A stretch of 64,000 bases of DNA from Rhodovulum sulfidophilum (lineage in GTDB: Bacteria; Pseudomonadota; Alphaproteobacteria; Rhodobacterales; Rhodobacteraceae), in the NCBI GenBank assembly GCA_003241785.1, contig QFPW01000017.1, forward strand, positions 43,597 through 107,596, written 5' to 3'. The position numbers and the translations under genes were made by a program. How positions within the stretch are numbered: the stretch's first letter is position 1; every line of letters starts with the position of its first letter. The notes beneath the pieces are model-generated. The model saw nothing but the letters and a program-made list of their open reading frames with translations, ran no database searches and was not told where the DNA came from. Shown piece by piece: positions 40,678 through 48,746 of this stretch.

Positions 40678-41696
40678 CAGAGCGGATTGGCCTCGGCGAA
40701 CTTGCGAAAGAAGGCGAGAAACGCCCTGTCCGGGTCCTCCGGCGCCGGAAGGTTCGCCGACCACGCCCGCCACTCCCCCTCGACGAAATAGATGTCAAAC
40801 CCGGGGTGCCGCAGCCGCGCCGTCTCATAGGTCTCGGTCCGGAGCGCCGCGCCCCGCCCCGCGAGCCAGGCCGGCCGCGACGGCGTCTCCGGCGCGGCGA
40901 CCTGCGCCCCCCTGCCCTCCGCCCGCGTCCGCCGGCCGACCTTGGAGAATTGCAGCGCCCGGTCCGCCGCGCCGCGCGCGTCGCCGTCCTTGCGCCACCA
41001 GCGCAGCTCGACATGGCTGACCGCGCGGCCGGTCTTGATCGGCTCGATCTGGACCATGAAATCGGAGAGCGCGTTCACCTCGGCCACCGCCGGGTCGATC
41101 GCCCGGAGCCGCAGGTTCGACCAGGATGAGAGCTTGCCCTTCGGCACGCCGAGGATGCCCCGGATCTGCTCCAGCCCGAACCGCTCCGAAGCCTTCCAGC
41201 GCAGGTTGCCCCGCTTCTGCACCATCTCGTAGAGCGTCAGCGCGTATTTCGACGACAGCGCGAACATCACCTCGCGCTGGAGCCGGGCGAAGACGGTCGA
41301 GTTGCCGATGACCTTCCGGAGCCGCGCCGGGATCTCGTATTCGATCATCCCGTCCGAGCGCAGCCCCTCGAGGTTGCCGCCGAGCAGCTGCACCCGCTCG
41401 ACCGCCGCCTCGCCGTCCCAGTTCACGCCGATCTTGACGATGGCCGACATCAGCCGCTCGAGGCTGTCGCCGATCCGGTCGTTGGAATTGTGGCTGCCCC
41501 GCAGCGTCGATTTGGCGATGACATGGGTCACCGGCTTGTCGATCGCGTCCCAGGCGTTCTCGAGCAGCTGATTGTAGATGCGCCGGTCGGTGAGCGTCAG
41601 CGGCGTCACCTCGATCAGGTCCACGAGCTCGCCCGGCTTGACCAGGCTCTCCGCCGTCGGCCGCGCCTCGATCGTGCGATAGACCTTCTCCGCCAT
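40677..41696 (-). CDS. Plasmid replication initiator (Rep_3-like winged-helix protein)
   Basis: A 339-aa initiator. The first part (LTLTDRRIYNQLLENAWDAI, about 33-52, and YALTLYEMVQKRGNLRW, about 150-167) shows the twin winged-helix pattern of Rep_3/RepB initiators; the C-terminal 100 residues are variable. It should bind the iterons at 41786-42010 and open the origin. It is transcribed away from the origin and divergently from parAB. The product resembles the Rep types found on Rhodobacterales plasmids and chromids, but I cannot assign a compatibility group. Confidence 0.82.
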   Translation of the reverse strand: MAEKVYRTIEARPTAESLVKPGELVDLIEVTPLTLTDRRIYNQLLENAWDAIDKPVTHVIAKSTLRGSHNSNDRIGDSLERLMSAIVKIGVNWDGEAAVERVQLLGGNLEGLRSDGMIEYEIPARLRKVIGNSTVFARLQREVMFALSSKYALTLYEMVQKRGNLRWKASERFGLEQIRGILGVPKGKLSSWSNLRLRAIDPAVAEVNALSDFMVQIEPIKTGRAVSHVELRWWRKDGDARGAADRALQFSKVGRRTRAEGRGAQVAAPETPSRPAWLAGRGAALRTETYETARLRHPGFDIYFVEGEWRAWSANLPAPEDPDRAFLAFFRKFAEANPL

Positions 41697-42289
41697 GCCT
41701 GCCCGCTGTTCTTACATCGCTTGGCTTACGTTTGTAGCGCCAGACAGGTAATTTCTCAAGGCCCGGCCCGCTTCGCCACCCAATCCGTAAGGCCTCGCGA
41801 CCGAAGGCCCGGCCGGCTGATTCGCAGGCGCCTGATTTCATTCGCGAAATCCGGGCCGATCTCCGCGAATTCACCCACGCCCAATCCGTAAGCCCTGAAG
41901 GCTCCCCCGAAACGTAAGCCAGGGCCTCCCCGGAGGTAAGCCAAGCCCGCCCGATTCGTAAGCCACAGCCACCCATAACGTAACGCCTGGCCGGGAAAGC
42001 TCAATGTAACCAGTCCGATAGCCGGCCTGAATCCTTGAATCTCTTGAATCAGAACTCAAGACGTTTGATTCTCGGTTTTCGATGATCCCGCACCCCGATC
42101 CCGGCGCCGGACCGGCCTTACAAATCGGGATGGAAACGCCTCGCAATCTGTCCGGCATATCCTGATATCCGATCGTCAGGGGTACGAATCGCCACTTCCG
42201 GTTTTTTTACCTTTCCGGCGGAAAGTCCGAACTTTACTTGGACGACCCCTTCACCCATCCTGCCCGAAAAATCACGAGCGAGCAGCCCC
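41697..42289. other. Origin of replication region (oriV) between rep and parA
   Basis: A 593-bp non-coding region. It holds GTAA-centred iterons (41786-42010), then an A/T-richer patch (about 42028-42076) with the 9-bp-period repeat CTTGAATC at 42034 and 42043, then a T7 run (42202-42208) and the inverted repeat CTTTCCGGCGGAAAG (42211-42225) ahead of parA. A lone GGCTTACG at 41723-41730 is an iteron in reverse orientation near the rep start, suited to rep autoregulation. No consensus DnaA box was found by eye. Confidence 0.75.
41786..42010. repeat. Iteron array, CGTAAGCC core, 22/26-bp spacing
   Basis: Cores with GTAA at 41787, 41888, 41914, 41936, 41958, 41980 and 42006: CGTAAGGCC, CGTAAGCC, CGTAAGCC, GGTAAGCC, CGTAAGCC, CGTAACGCC and TGTAACC. 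The last six are 26, 22, 22, 22 and 26 bp apart, so they lie on nearly the same DNA face. This is the arrangement expected for initiator binding in an iteron plasmid. Confidence 0.75.
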
Positions 42290-43501
42290 ATGACCGTGCA
42301 AACGCCTCCCGTCCTGCCGCCGGTGACGCTGGCGGAACTGTCGCTCCTGAGCCGCCGCGCCGCGACGGTGATCGAGCGGCTCCGCGAGCGGGTCTTCGCC
42401 CCCGGCTCCGAGAAGCGGCTCGAGATCCGCTTCAACGTCCGCACCGCCGCCGAGATGGCTGGCCGCACCGAGAAGGCGATCCGCGACGCCGAGGCCGACG
42501 GCCGCCTGCCCGAACCGGCGAAGGATCCCGAGACCGGGCGGCGCAACGGCTATTCGCTCGCCGACGTCAACCGGATGCGCGAGGTCTTCGGGACCCAGCC
42601 CAGGCGCGGCGACGGCGATCCGCCGCTCGTGCTCGCGGTGCAAAACTTCAAGGGCGGCGTGGGCAAGTCGACTCTCGTCACCCATCTGGCGCAGTTCTTC
42701 GCGCTCAAGGGCTACCGGGTGTGCGTGATCGACTGCGACAGCCAAGCGTCGACGACGGCGGTCTTCGGGCTCAACCCGGACGTCGACGTCAACGAGGAGG
42801 AGGACACGCTCTATCCCTTCTTCCGCCACGGCGGGCCGAAGAGCCTGCATTACGCGCTCCGCGCCACCTACTGGCCCGGGATCGCGATCATCCCGGCCAA
42901 TCTCGGGCTCTACGACGCGGAATACGAGTTCGCGGCGCGGATGGCGCGGGAGCCGGCCTTCATCCTCGACCGGCTGCGCGAGGGTGTCGAGAGCATCTCC
43001 GACCAGTTCGACGTGATCCTGCTCGATCCGCCGCCCGCGCTCGGCATGCTGTCGCTCTCGGTCCTGCGCGCGGCCAACGCGCTCGTGGTGCCGGCGCCCC
43101 CGAACAACATCGATTTCGCCTCGACCGCGCATTTCCTCAAGATGATGGAGGCGACGCTGGCCGAGCTGGCGCGGGCGGGCGGCGCGCGGCAGTACAGCTT
43201 CGTCAAGGTGCTGGCGTCGAAGATGAACGACCAGAAATCGGCGCATCTCGCGATCAAGCGGATGATGGACGCGGTGTTCCCGCGGGACATGCTGAGCGCC
43301 ACGCTGAAGGATTCGGCCGAGATCGACAACGCGACCGCCAATCTCGGCACCGTCTACGAACTGACCGGGCCCGCGACGCGGACCGAGACGCACAAGCGCT
43401 GCCGCGCCTATCTCGACGCGGTGGGCCGGGAGATCGAGCTGCTCGCGCGCAAGACCTGGCCGAGCCACCATCGCGCGTTGCGCCGGGAGGGATTGCTGTG
43501 A
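42290..43501 (+). CDS. parA: Partition ATPase ParA
   Basis: A 403-aa type Ia ParA. An N-terminal 110-residue DNA-binding region (MAGRTEKAIRDAEADGRLPEP looks like a MerR/HTH segment) is followed by the ATPase with deviant Walker A KGGVGKST (121-128), Walker A' DCDSQAS (about 144-150) and DVILLDPPPALG (about 242-253). The N-terminal domain predicts that ParA represses its own operon. It is coupled to parB by GTGA and divergent from rep across the origin. Confidence 0.94.
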   Translation: MTVQTPPVLPPVTLAELSLLSRRAATVIERLRERVFAPGSEKRLEIRFNVRTAAEMAGRTEKAIRDAEADGRLPEPAKDPETGRRNGYSLADVNRMREVFGTQPRRGDGDPPLVLAVQNFKGGVGKSTLVTHLAQFFALKGYRVCVIDCDSQASTTAVFGLNPDVDVNEEEDTLYPFFRHGGPKSLHYALRATYWPGIAIIPANLGLYDAEYEFAARMAREPAFILDRLREGVESISDQFDVILLDPPPALGMLSLSVLRAANALVVPAPPNNIDFASTAHFLKMMEATLAELARAGGARQYSFVKVLASKMNDQKSAHLAIKRMMDAVFPRDMLSATLKDSAEIDNATANLGTVYELTGPATRTETHKRCRAYLDAVGREIELLARKTWPSHHRALRREGLL

Positions 43502-44445
43502 AACGTCATCAGGCGGTGGACGACATCCTGAAGGACATGCCCGACGCGGCGCCGGCGCCCGATCGCGGTGGCGCGCGGTTCCTGAACCGGGCGAACGCGC
43601 TGGCGGACAAGGGCGAGCGCGAGGAAAAGACCCTGCGCTGGGTCGATCCGGAGGATTGCGTGATGTGGGAGCGGCACAACCGCGCCTACGAGCTGCTGAC
43701 CCCGGAGAACTGCCGAGACCTGATCGATTCGATCCGGGCGCAGGGCCGGCAGGAGTTTCCGGCGGTGGTGCGGCGGCGGCCGGGGCAGGGCGGCTACGAG
43801 GTGATCTGCGGCGCGCGCCGGCATTTCGCGATCAGCTGGCTCCGCGCCAACAATTATCCGCAATTCCGTTATCTGGTCGAGGAGCGCGAGCTGACCGACG
43901 AGGAGGCGTTCCGCCTCGCCGATATCGAGAACCGCGACCGCGAGGACCTGTCCGACTACGAGCGGGCGACCGACTACGCCCAGGCGCTGGAACTCTATTA
44001 CGGCGGCCGGCAGAAGGCGATGGCGGCGCGGCTCGAGGTCTCGGAGGCCTGGCTGTCGCGCTATCTGCAGCTCGCGCGGCTGCCGTCGGAGATCGTCGAG
44101 GCCTTCGCCAGCCTGCGCGACATCAAGGAGCTGCACGCGCGGATCCTGCGGCCGCTGCTGGCGGATCCCGTGGTCCGGCCGCGACTGATGGCGGAGGCGG
44201 AGGCGCTCCAGCTCGCGCAGCGGCTGGTCCCGCTGCCGGCGACCGAGGTGCTCACGCGGCTGAAATCGGCGGCGAAGGTCCGGCCGCTGGTCACGCCGGC
44301 GAAGCGGCCGGCCGGAGCGGGGTTCATGGTCCGGAGCAAGCGGGGCGTCGTCACGATCGAGTTTGGCGAGGACCTGCCGGAGACCGAGCTGCGCGCCGCG
44401 CTCGAGACCTATCTCTCGATGCGGTTCGGTCCCGACGACGACTGA
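43498..44445 (+). CDS. parB: Partition protein ParB
   Basis: A 315-aa centromere-binding protein. After an N-terminal ParA-interaction region come the nuclease-like ParB box (IRAQGRQEFPAVVRRRPGQ, then CGARRHFAISWLRA, about 78-118) and a helix-turn-helix (QKAMAARLEVSEAWLSRYLQ, about 168-187); the C-terminal 80 residues should dimerise. GTG 43498 overlaps the parA stop. The nearest candidate parS sites are the palindromes at 44447-44462 and 40662-40677. Confidence 0.93.
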   Translation: MKRHQAVDDILKDMPDAAPAPDRGGARFLNRANALADKGEREEKTLRWVDPEDCVMWERHNRAYELLTPENCRDLIDSIRAQGRQEFPAVVRRRPGQGGYEVICGARRHFAISWLRANNYPQFRYLVEERELTDEEAFRLADIENRDREDLSDYERATDYAQALELYYGGRQKAMAARLEVSEAWLSRYLQLARLPSEIVEAFASLRDIKELHARILRPLLADPVVRPRLMAEAEALQLAQRLVPLPATEVLTRLKSAAKVRPLVTPAKRPAGAGFMVRSKRGVVTIEFGEDLPETELRAALETYLSMRFGPDDD

Positions 44446-44463
44446 AATTGCCAGTTGGCAATT
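44446..44463. promoter_or_regulatory. Right palindrome flanking the rep-par module (candidate parS)
   Basis: AATTGCC and GGCAATT arms around AGTT start on the base after the parB stop. Apart from one central base the 19-mer equals the left copy at 40659-40677. No T-run follows, so it is not an ordinary terminator. Confidence 0.55.
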
Positions 44464-44504
44464 CCGCTATCCCGTTGCCTTCGCGGTGATTTCCAGCGCC
44501 GCCC

Positions 44505-45872
44505 TCAGCCGAGCCAGGTGCGGCCCGACAGAGTGTTGGCGATGAACATCAGGCCGTCGCGCAGCTGATCGCGGGTGATCGAGCCGCCAAGGCAGATCCG
44601 TACGTATTCGCTCGGGGGCCCGCTCACCGTGAAGGCGTCCGAGGGCATGATGCCGATCGCACGGCCGGCCACGCGGCCCATCAGGTCAGCGCGGCCGGCG
44701 CCCTCGGGCAGCCGGAACCAGATGTTGAAGGCGTGCACGTCGCCCGCGAAGGAGAAGCCGCCGAGGATCTCGGCCGCCAGCGCCTGGCGCGCGGCGGTCT
44801 CGGCGCGGATGAAGCGGCGGATCCGGTCGGCGGTGCCATCCTCGATCCAGCGGGTGGCGAGCGCGGTCGAGAGCGGCGAGGCCATCACCGCCATCGTCCG
44901 GATCGTCTGGCCGAGGAGATAGGCGGCGCGGCTGTCCGGCGCGATCACATAGGCGAGGCGGAGCCCGGCGCCGATGCATTTGGCGAGGCCGCCGATGTGC
45001 CAGGTGAGCTCCGGCGCGAAGGTCGCGATCGGGGCGGGCGGGCTCGGCGGGATGAAGCCATAGGCGTCGTCCTCGATCAGCGGCAGGTGATGCCGGCGCA
45101 GCGCCTCGGCGATCTCCATGCGCCGCGCCACCGGGATCGTGTGAGTGGTCGGGTTCCGGAGCGTCGGGTTGAGGTAGAGCGCCTTCGGCCGGTGCTCGAG
45201 GATCGCCGCCGCGAGCGCGTCGGGCAGGATGCCGTCGGCGTCCTCGGGCAGGCCGATCAGCGTCAGGCCGCGCTTCGCGGCGATCGAGCGGAGGCCGGGG
45301 TACGTGATCGCCTCGCAGAGCACGCGGTCGCCGGGCTCTGCCAGGAGCGACAGGATGGCGCCCATCGTCACATGCGCGCCGGGGGTGACGGCGATCCGGT
45401 CGAGGTTCGGCACCATGCCGCGCAGCGAGAGCCAGGAGAGCGCGGCGGAGCGGTCCTGCTCGCTGCCGACCGAGGACTGGTAGCGCAGGAGGGGCACGAG
45501 GTTGGCGGCGACCGTGCCGAGGCCGTCGCGCATCGCGGCGAGCAGGTCCGGGTCCTCGGGCTCGGGCGGCATGTTCATCAGGAGGTCGTGCTCGCCCGCG
45601 CGCCGGGGGTCGACGGCCGGGGCCGAGGCGCCGGCGCGCACGAAGGTGCCGCGGCCGACGTGGCTGTCGACGAGGCCGCGGGCGCGCGCCTCGGAATAGG
45701 CGCGGGAGACGGTGGTGAAGTCGATGCCGAGCCGTTCGGCGAGCCAGCGCTGCGGCGGCAGCCGGGCGCCGGGGCCGAGCGCGCCGGAGCGCGTGTCGCG
45801 CTCGATCGCGTCGGCGATCTCGATGTAGCGCGGCTTGCCGCTCTGTCCGAGTTCGGGTGTCCAGTCCCGCAT
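44505..45872 (-). CDS. MocR/PdxR-family regulator (GntR winged helix fused to aminotransferase)
   Basis: A 455-aa protein: winged helix (about 12-80; LPPQRWLAERLGIDFTTVSRAY) linked to a fold-type I aminotransferase-like domain (about 105-455). NPTLRNPTTHTIP (235-247) and EDDAYG (267-272) are aminotransferase motifs, and Lys298 in GGLAKCIGAG would bind PLP. MocR proteins use PLP or an amino compound as effector. It is divergent from the nit cluster and probably its regulator. ATG 45872 has a GAAGGG ribosome site; an in-frame ATG at 45899 is possible. Confidence 0.9.
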   Translation of the reverse strand: MRDWTPELGQSGKPRYIEIADAIERDTRSGALGPGARLPPQRWLAERLGIDFTTVSRAYSEARARGLVDSHVGRGTFVRAGASAPAVDPRRAGEHDLLMNMPPEPEDPDLLAAMRDGLGTVAANLVPLLRYQSSVGSEQDRSAALSWLSLRGMVPNLDRIAVTPGAHVTMGAILSLLAEPGDRVLCEAITYPGLRSIAAKRGLTLIGLPEDADGILPDALAAAILEHRPKALYLNPTLRNPTTHTIPVARRMEIAEALRRHHLPLIEDDAYGFIPPSPPAPIATFAPELTWHIGGLAKCIGAGLRLAYVIAPDSRAAYLLGQTIRTMAVMASPLSTALATRWIEDGTADRIRRFIRAETAARQALAAEILGGFSFAGDVHAFNIWFRLPEGAGRADLMGRVAGRAIGIMPSDAFTVSGPPSEYVRICLGGSITRDQLRDGLMFIANTLSGRTWLG

Positions 45873-46142
45873 GCCAGGCCCTTCGCGTCTCGATTGCATG
45901 GTGATTGTATGTATGGATGCGGCGCGGCGCAAGGGGTCATTCCGGGGTGAAGAACGCCCGATTCGGGCGAGATTTCGTTCTCAACGTGATTATCCGACGC
46001 GCAAAGCGTGGATTCCCTGCCTGATACCGCGCCATTTGATCGGGTAATGTGGCTTTTAATGTATGGATAATTGATTCAGTGATTGATTGCATCCGGGGTG
46101 ATGCGCAGCCTTGGGACGTCAACCGATAGCAGGGAGAGCGAG
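45873..46142. promoter_or_regulatory. Divergent regulatory region between the MocR gene and nitB
   Basis: A 270-bp A/T-richer intergenic region. ATGTATGGAT occurs twice in direct orientation, at 45909-45918 and 46059-46068, exactly 150 bp apart. GATTGCAT also recurs at both borders (near 45892 and 46084). Paired direct repeats are typical MocR targets; DNA looping between them is possible. Confidence 0.55.
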
Positions 46143-46625
46143 ATGCCCCAGGTCACCAAGGAAGCCCACAAGCCCGGCGATTTCTTCGTCGATTACGAAA
46201 GCAAGGTCTTCGAGGACGTGAAGGCGGAGCCGGGGCAGAAGGCGCTCGTCACCTTCCACACCGTCGCCTTCGAGGGCTCGATCGGGCTCGTGAACCTGCT
46301 GAACGCGATCCGGCTGCAGAAGAAGGGGTTCGAGACCTCGGTGCTGCTCTATGGCCCGGGCGTCACGCTCGGGGTGCAGCGCGGGTTTCCGACGCTCGGC
46401 GACGAGGCCTTCCCCGGCCACCAGAACTTCAACAAGAACATCGAGCGCTTCATGAAGGACGGCGGCAAGGTCTATGCCTGCCGCTTCGCGCTGCAGGCGC
46501 TCTACGGCCATGGCGAGCCGTCGCTGATCCCCGGGATCACGCCGATCGCGCCGCAGGACGTGCTCGACTGCATCCTGATCCACAAGCGTGCCGACGCGGT
46601 GATCATCGACACCTGGACCGTCTGA
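46143..46625 (+). CDS. nitB: MSMEG_0572/Sll0783-family protein (Nit1C cluster NitB)
   Basis: A 160-aa protein of the MSMEG_0572/Sll0783 nitrogen-starvation family, first gene of the conserved Nit1C cluster. It has a DsrE-like look: KALVTFHTVAFEGSIGLVNLLNAIRLQKKGFETSVLLYGPG with alternating strands and helices (about 34-75), ending in CILIHKRADAVIIDTW. Its biochemical role is not known. A strong hairpin (46636-46658) separates it from nitC, suggesting it is made in a different amount from the rest. Confidence 0.88.
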   Translation: MPQVTKEAHKPGDFFVDYESKVFEDVKAEPGQKALVTFHTVAFEGSIGLVNLLNAIRLQKKGFETSVLLYGPGVTLGVQRGFPTLGDEAFPGHQNFNKNIERFMKDGGKVYACRFALQALYGHGEPSLIPGITPIAPQDVLDCILIHKRADAVIIDTWTV

Positions 46626-46635
46626 CCGGAACCCG

Positions 46636-46658
46636 CCCGGACGGGATCGCCGTCCGGG
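46636..46658 (+). terminator. Hairpin between nitB and nitC
   Basis: Perfect 9-bp stem CCCGGACGG / CCGTCCGGG with a 5-nt loop, 10 nt past nitB. It lacks a T-run and is probably a partial terminator or stabiliser inside the operon. Confidence 0.55.
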
Positions 46659-46681
46659 CCCCAGCCACAGGGGAAAGCGCC

Positions 46682-47659
46682 ATGCAAAAGCCCGTCGTCC
46701 GCGCCGCCGCCGTGCAGATCGCGCCGGACCTCGCCTCCCGCGCCGGCACGGTCGAGCGCGTGCTGAACGCGATCGCGGAAGCCGCGGAGAAGGGGGCGGA
46801 GTTCATCGTCTTCCCCGAGACCTTCGTGCCCTGGTACCCGTATTTCTCCTTCGTCCTGCCCCCGATCCAGCAGGGGCCGGAGCATTTGCGGCTCTACGAG
46901 GAGGCGGTGACGATCCCCTCCGACGAGACCCGCGCGGTCGCGGAGGCCGCGAAGAAGCGCGGCGCGGTGATCGTCCTCGGCGTGAACGAGCGGGACGGGG
47001 GGTCGCTCTACAACACGCAGCTGATCTTCGACGCGGACGGGTCACTGAAGCTCCGGCGGCGCAAGATCACGCCGACCTATCACGAGCGGATGATCTGGGG
47101 GCAGGGCGACGGCGCGGGGCTCAGGGTGGTCGAGACCGCCGTCGGCCGGGTCGGCGCGCTCGCCTGCTGGGAGCATTACAACCCGCTCGCCCGCTATGCC
47201 CTGATGGCGCAGCGCGAGGAGATCCACGCCTCGCATTTCCCGGGCAGCCTCGTCGGGCCGATCTTCCGCGAGCAGATCGAGGTGACGATGCGGCATCACG
47301 CGCTCGAGTCGGGCTGTTTCGTGGTGAACGCGACGGGCTGGCTCTCGGAGGAGCAGATCAATTCGATCCATCCGGATCCGGCGTTGCAGAAGGGGCTTCG
47401 GGACGGGTGCATGACCTGCATCGTCTCGCCGGAGGGGCGGCATCTGGCGGCGCCGCTGACGGAAGGCGAGGGGATGGTGATCGCCGACCTCGACATGAAG
47501 CTCATCACCAAGCGCAAGCGGATGATGGATTCGGTCGGCCACTACGCCCGGCCGGAGCTCCTGCGCCTCATTCACGACACGAGGCCGACGGTGGTGCGCG
47601 AGGAAGTCGCGCCGGCGCCGGCGGAGATCCAGCCCGAGGAGATCGACAGCGATGCTTGA
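46682..47659 (+). CDS. nitC: Nit1-type nitrilase (Nit1C cluster NitC)
   Basis: A 325-aa carbon-nitrogen hydrolase. The catalytic triad is Glu46 (FPETFVPWYP), Lys128 (RRRKITPTYHER) and Cys162 (ACWEHYNPLARY). CWEHYNPL marks true nitrilases as opposed to amidases, and the VNATGWL segment (about 218-224) is also typical. It hydrolyses a nitrile to acid and ammonia; the Nit1C enzyme has been linked to cyanide use by pseudomonads. Its stop lies inside the radical SAM gene (8-nt overlap). Confidence 0.93.
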   Translation: MQKPVVRAAAVQIAPDLASRAGTVERVLNAIAEAAEKGAEFIVFPETFVPWYPYFSFVLPPIQQGPEHLRLYEEAVTIPSDETRAVAEAAKKRGAVIVLGVNERDGGSLYNTQLIFDADGSLKLRRRKITPTYHERMIWGQGDGAGLRVVETAVGRVGALACWEHYNPLARYALMAQREEIHASHFPGSLVGPIFREQIEVTMRHHALESGCFVVNATGWLSEEQINSIHPDPALQKGLRDGCMTCIVSPEGRHLAAPLTEGEGMVIADLDMKLITKRKRMMDSVGHYARPELLRLIHDTRPTVVREEVAPAPAEIQPEEIDSDA

Positions 47660-48746
47660 CGCCGACCTGATCAACGAACTCCAGACCCGGGGCGCGCGGC
47701 TCAATGATCCCCGCGCCGGGCACGAGAGCCGCCGGGGCGGCGCGGGGCCGTCCGACCACAAGGCGCTGACGCTCGGCGAGCGGACGGTGATGGTGCCGGT
47801 CCATACCGCGCCGGCCTTCGAGAGCCCCTACGTGATCGAGGCGCCCGAGGCGGGCGAGGCGCGGGTGCTGCGCGAGGGTCTGGAAGTCGGGCGGGTCCGG
47901 TTCCCCGGGCGGCCGCGGTTCTATGATCTCACCACGGCGGACGGGATCCCCTACAACAAGATCGCGGTGCTGCATTCGCGCGACGTGCTGGCGACGACCG
48001 TGCTGCAGACCTGCGTCCGCTACGAGAGCCGGAAGAAGACCTGCCAGTTCTGCGCCATCGGCCAGAGCCTCGCCGCGGGGCGGACCATCGCCCACAAGAC
48101 GCCGGCGCAGCTCGCCGAGGTGGCGAAGGCGGCGGTGGCGCTCGACGGCGTGAAGCACATGGTGCTGACGACCGGGACGCCCAGGGGCAAGGACCGGGGC
48201 GCCGAGATCCTCGCGGAGAGTGCGCGGGCGATCAAGGCGGCGGTGGCGCTGCCGATCCAGGCGCAATGCGAGCCGCCCGAGGATGACGCCTGGCACGGCC
48301 GGATGCGCGACGCGGGGGTCGACGCGCTCGGGATGCATCTCGAGGCGGTGACGCCCGAGGTGCGGGCGCGGATCATGCCGGGCAAGGCCAGCGTGCCGCT
48401 CGCGAAGTATTTCTCGAGCTTCGAGGCGGCGGTGAAGGTGTTCGGGCGGGGGCAGGTCTCGACCTATATCCTCGCGGGGCTCGGCGACACCGCCGAGGCG
48501 ATACTGCAGACCTCGGAGCGGCTGGTGGCGCTCGGCGTCTATCCCTTCGTGGTGCCCTTCGTGCCGATCTCGGGCACGCCGCTCGAAAGCCATCCGGCGC
48601 CCTCCTCGGCCTTCATGGCCTCGATCCTCCAGCCGCTGGCGCGGATGGTGGTCGAGGCGGGGCTCAAATCCGAGGACATCAAGGCGGGCTGCGGCAAATG
48701 CGGCGCCTGCTCGGCGCTCTCCACCTACGAGAAGCTCAGGCCATGA
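47652..48746 (+). CDS. nitD: MSMEG_0568-family radical SAM protein (Nit1C cluster NitD)
   Basis: A 364-aa radical SAM enzyme with an expanded cluster motif, Cys121, Cys131 and Cys134 (C-x9-C-x2-C instead of C-x3-C-x2-C). GTPRGKDRGAEILAE and AQCEPPEDDAWHGRM are SAM-barrel regions. The C-terminus carries further cysteines (GCGKCGACS, about 346-354), perhaps for a second cluster. It is always found with the Nit1 nitrilase in this cluster; the substrate is unknown. Confidence 0.9.
   Translation: MLDADLINELQTRGARLNDPRAGHESRRGGAGPSDHKALTLGERTVMVPVHTAPAFESPYVIEAPEAGEARVLREGLEVGRVRFPGRPRFYDLTTADGIPYNKIAVLHSRDVLATTVLQTCVRYESRKKTCQFCAIGQSLAAGRTIAHKTPAQLAEVAKAAVALDGVKHMVLTTGTPRGKDRGAEILAESARAIKAAVALPIQAQCEPPEDDAWHGRMRDAGVDALGMHLEAVTPEVRARIMPGKASVPLAKYFSSFEAAVKVFGRGQVSTYILAGLGDTAEAILQTSERLVALGVYPFVVPFVPISGTPLESHPAPSSAFMASILQPLARMVVEAGLKSEDIKAGCGKCGACSALSTYEKLRP

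Noticed and set aside
41786..42010. The origin repeats as a CRISPR array
   Set aside because: The conserved core is only about 8 bp, with no long identical repeats and no cas genes; the spacing suits iterons.
44446..44463. The palindrome after parB as an intrinsic terminator
   Set aside because: No T-run on either side, and an almost identical copy flanks rep in an unrelated transcript.
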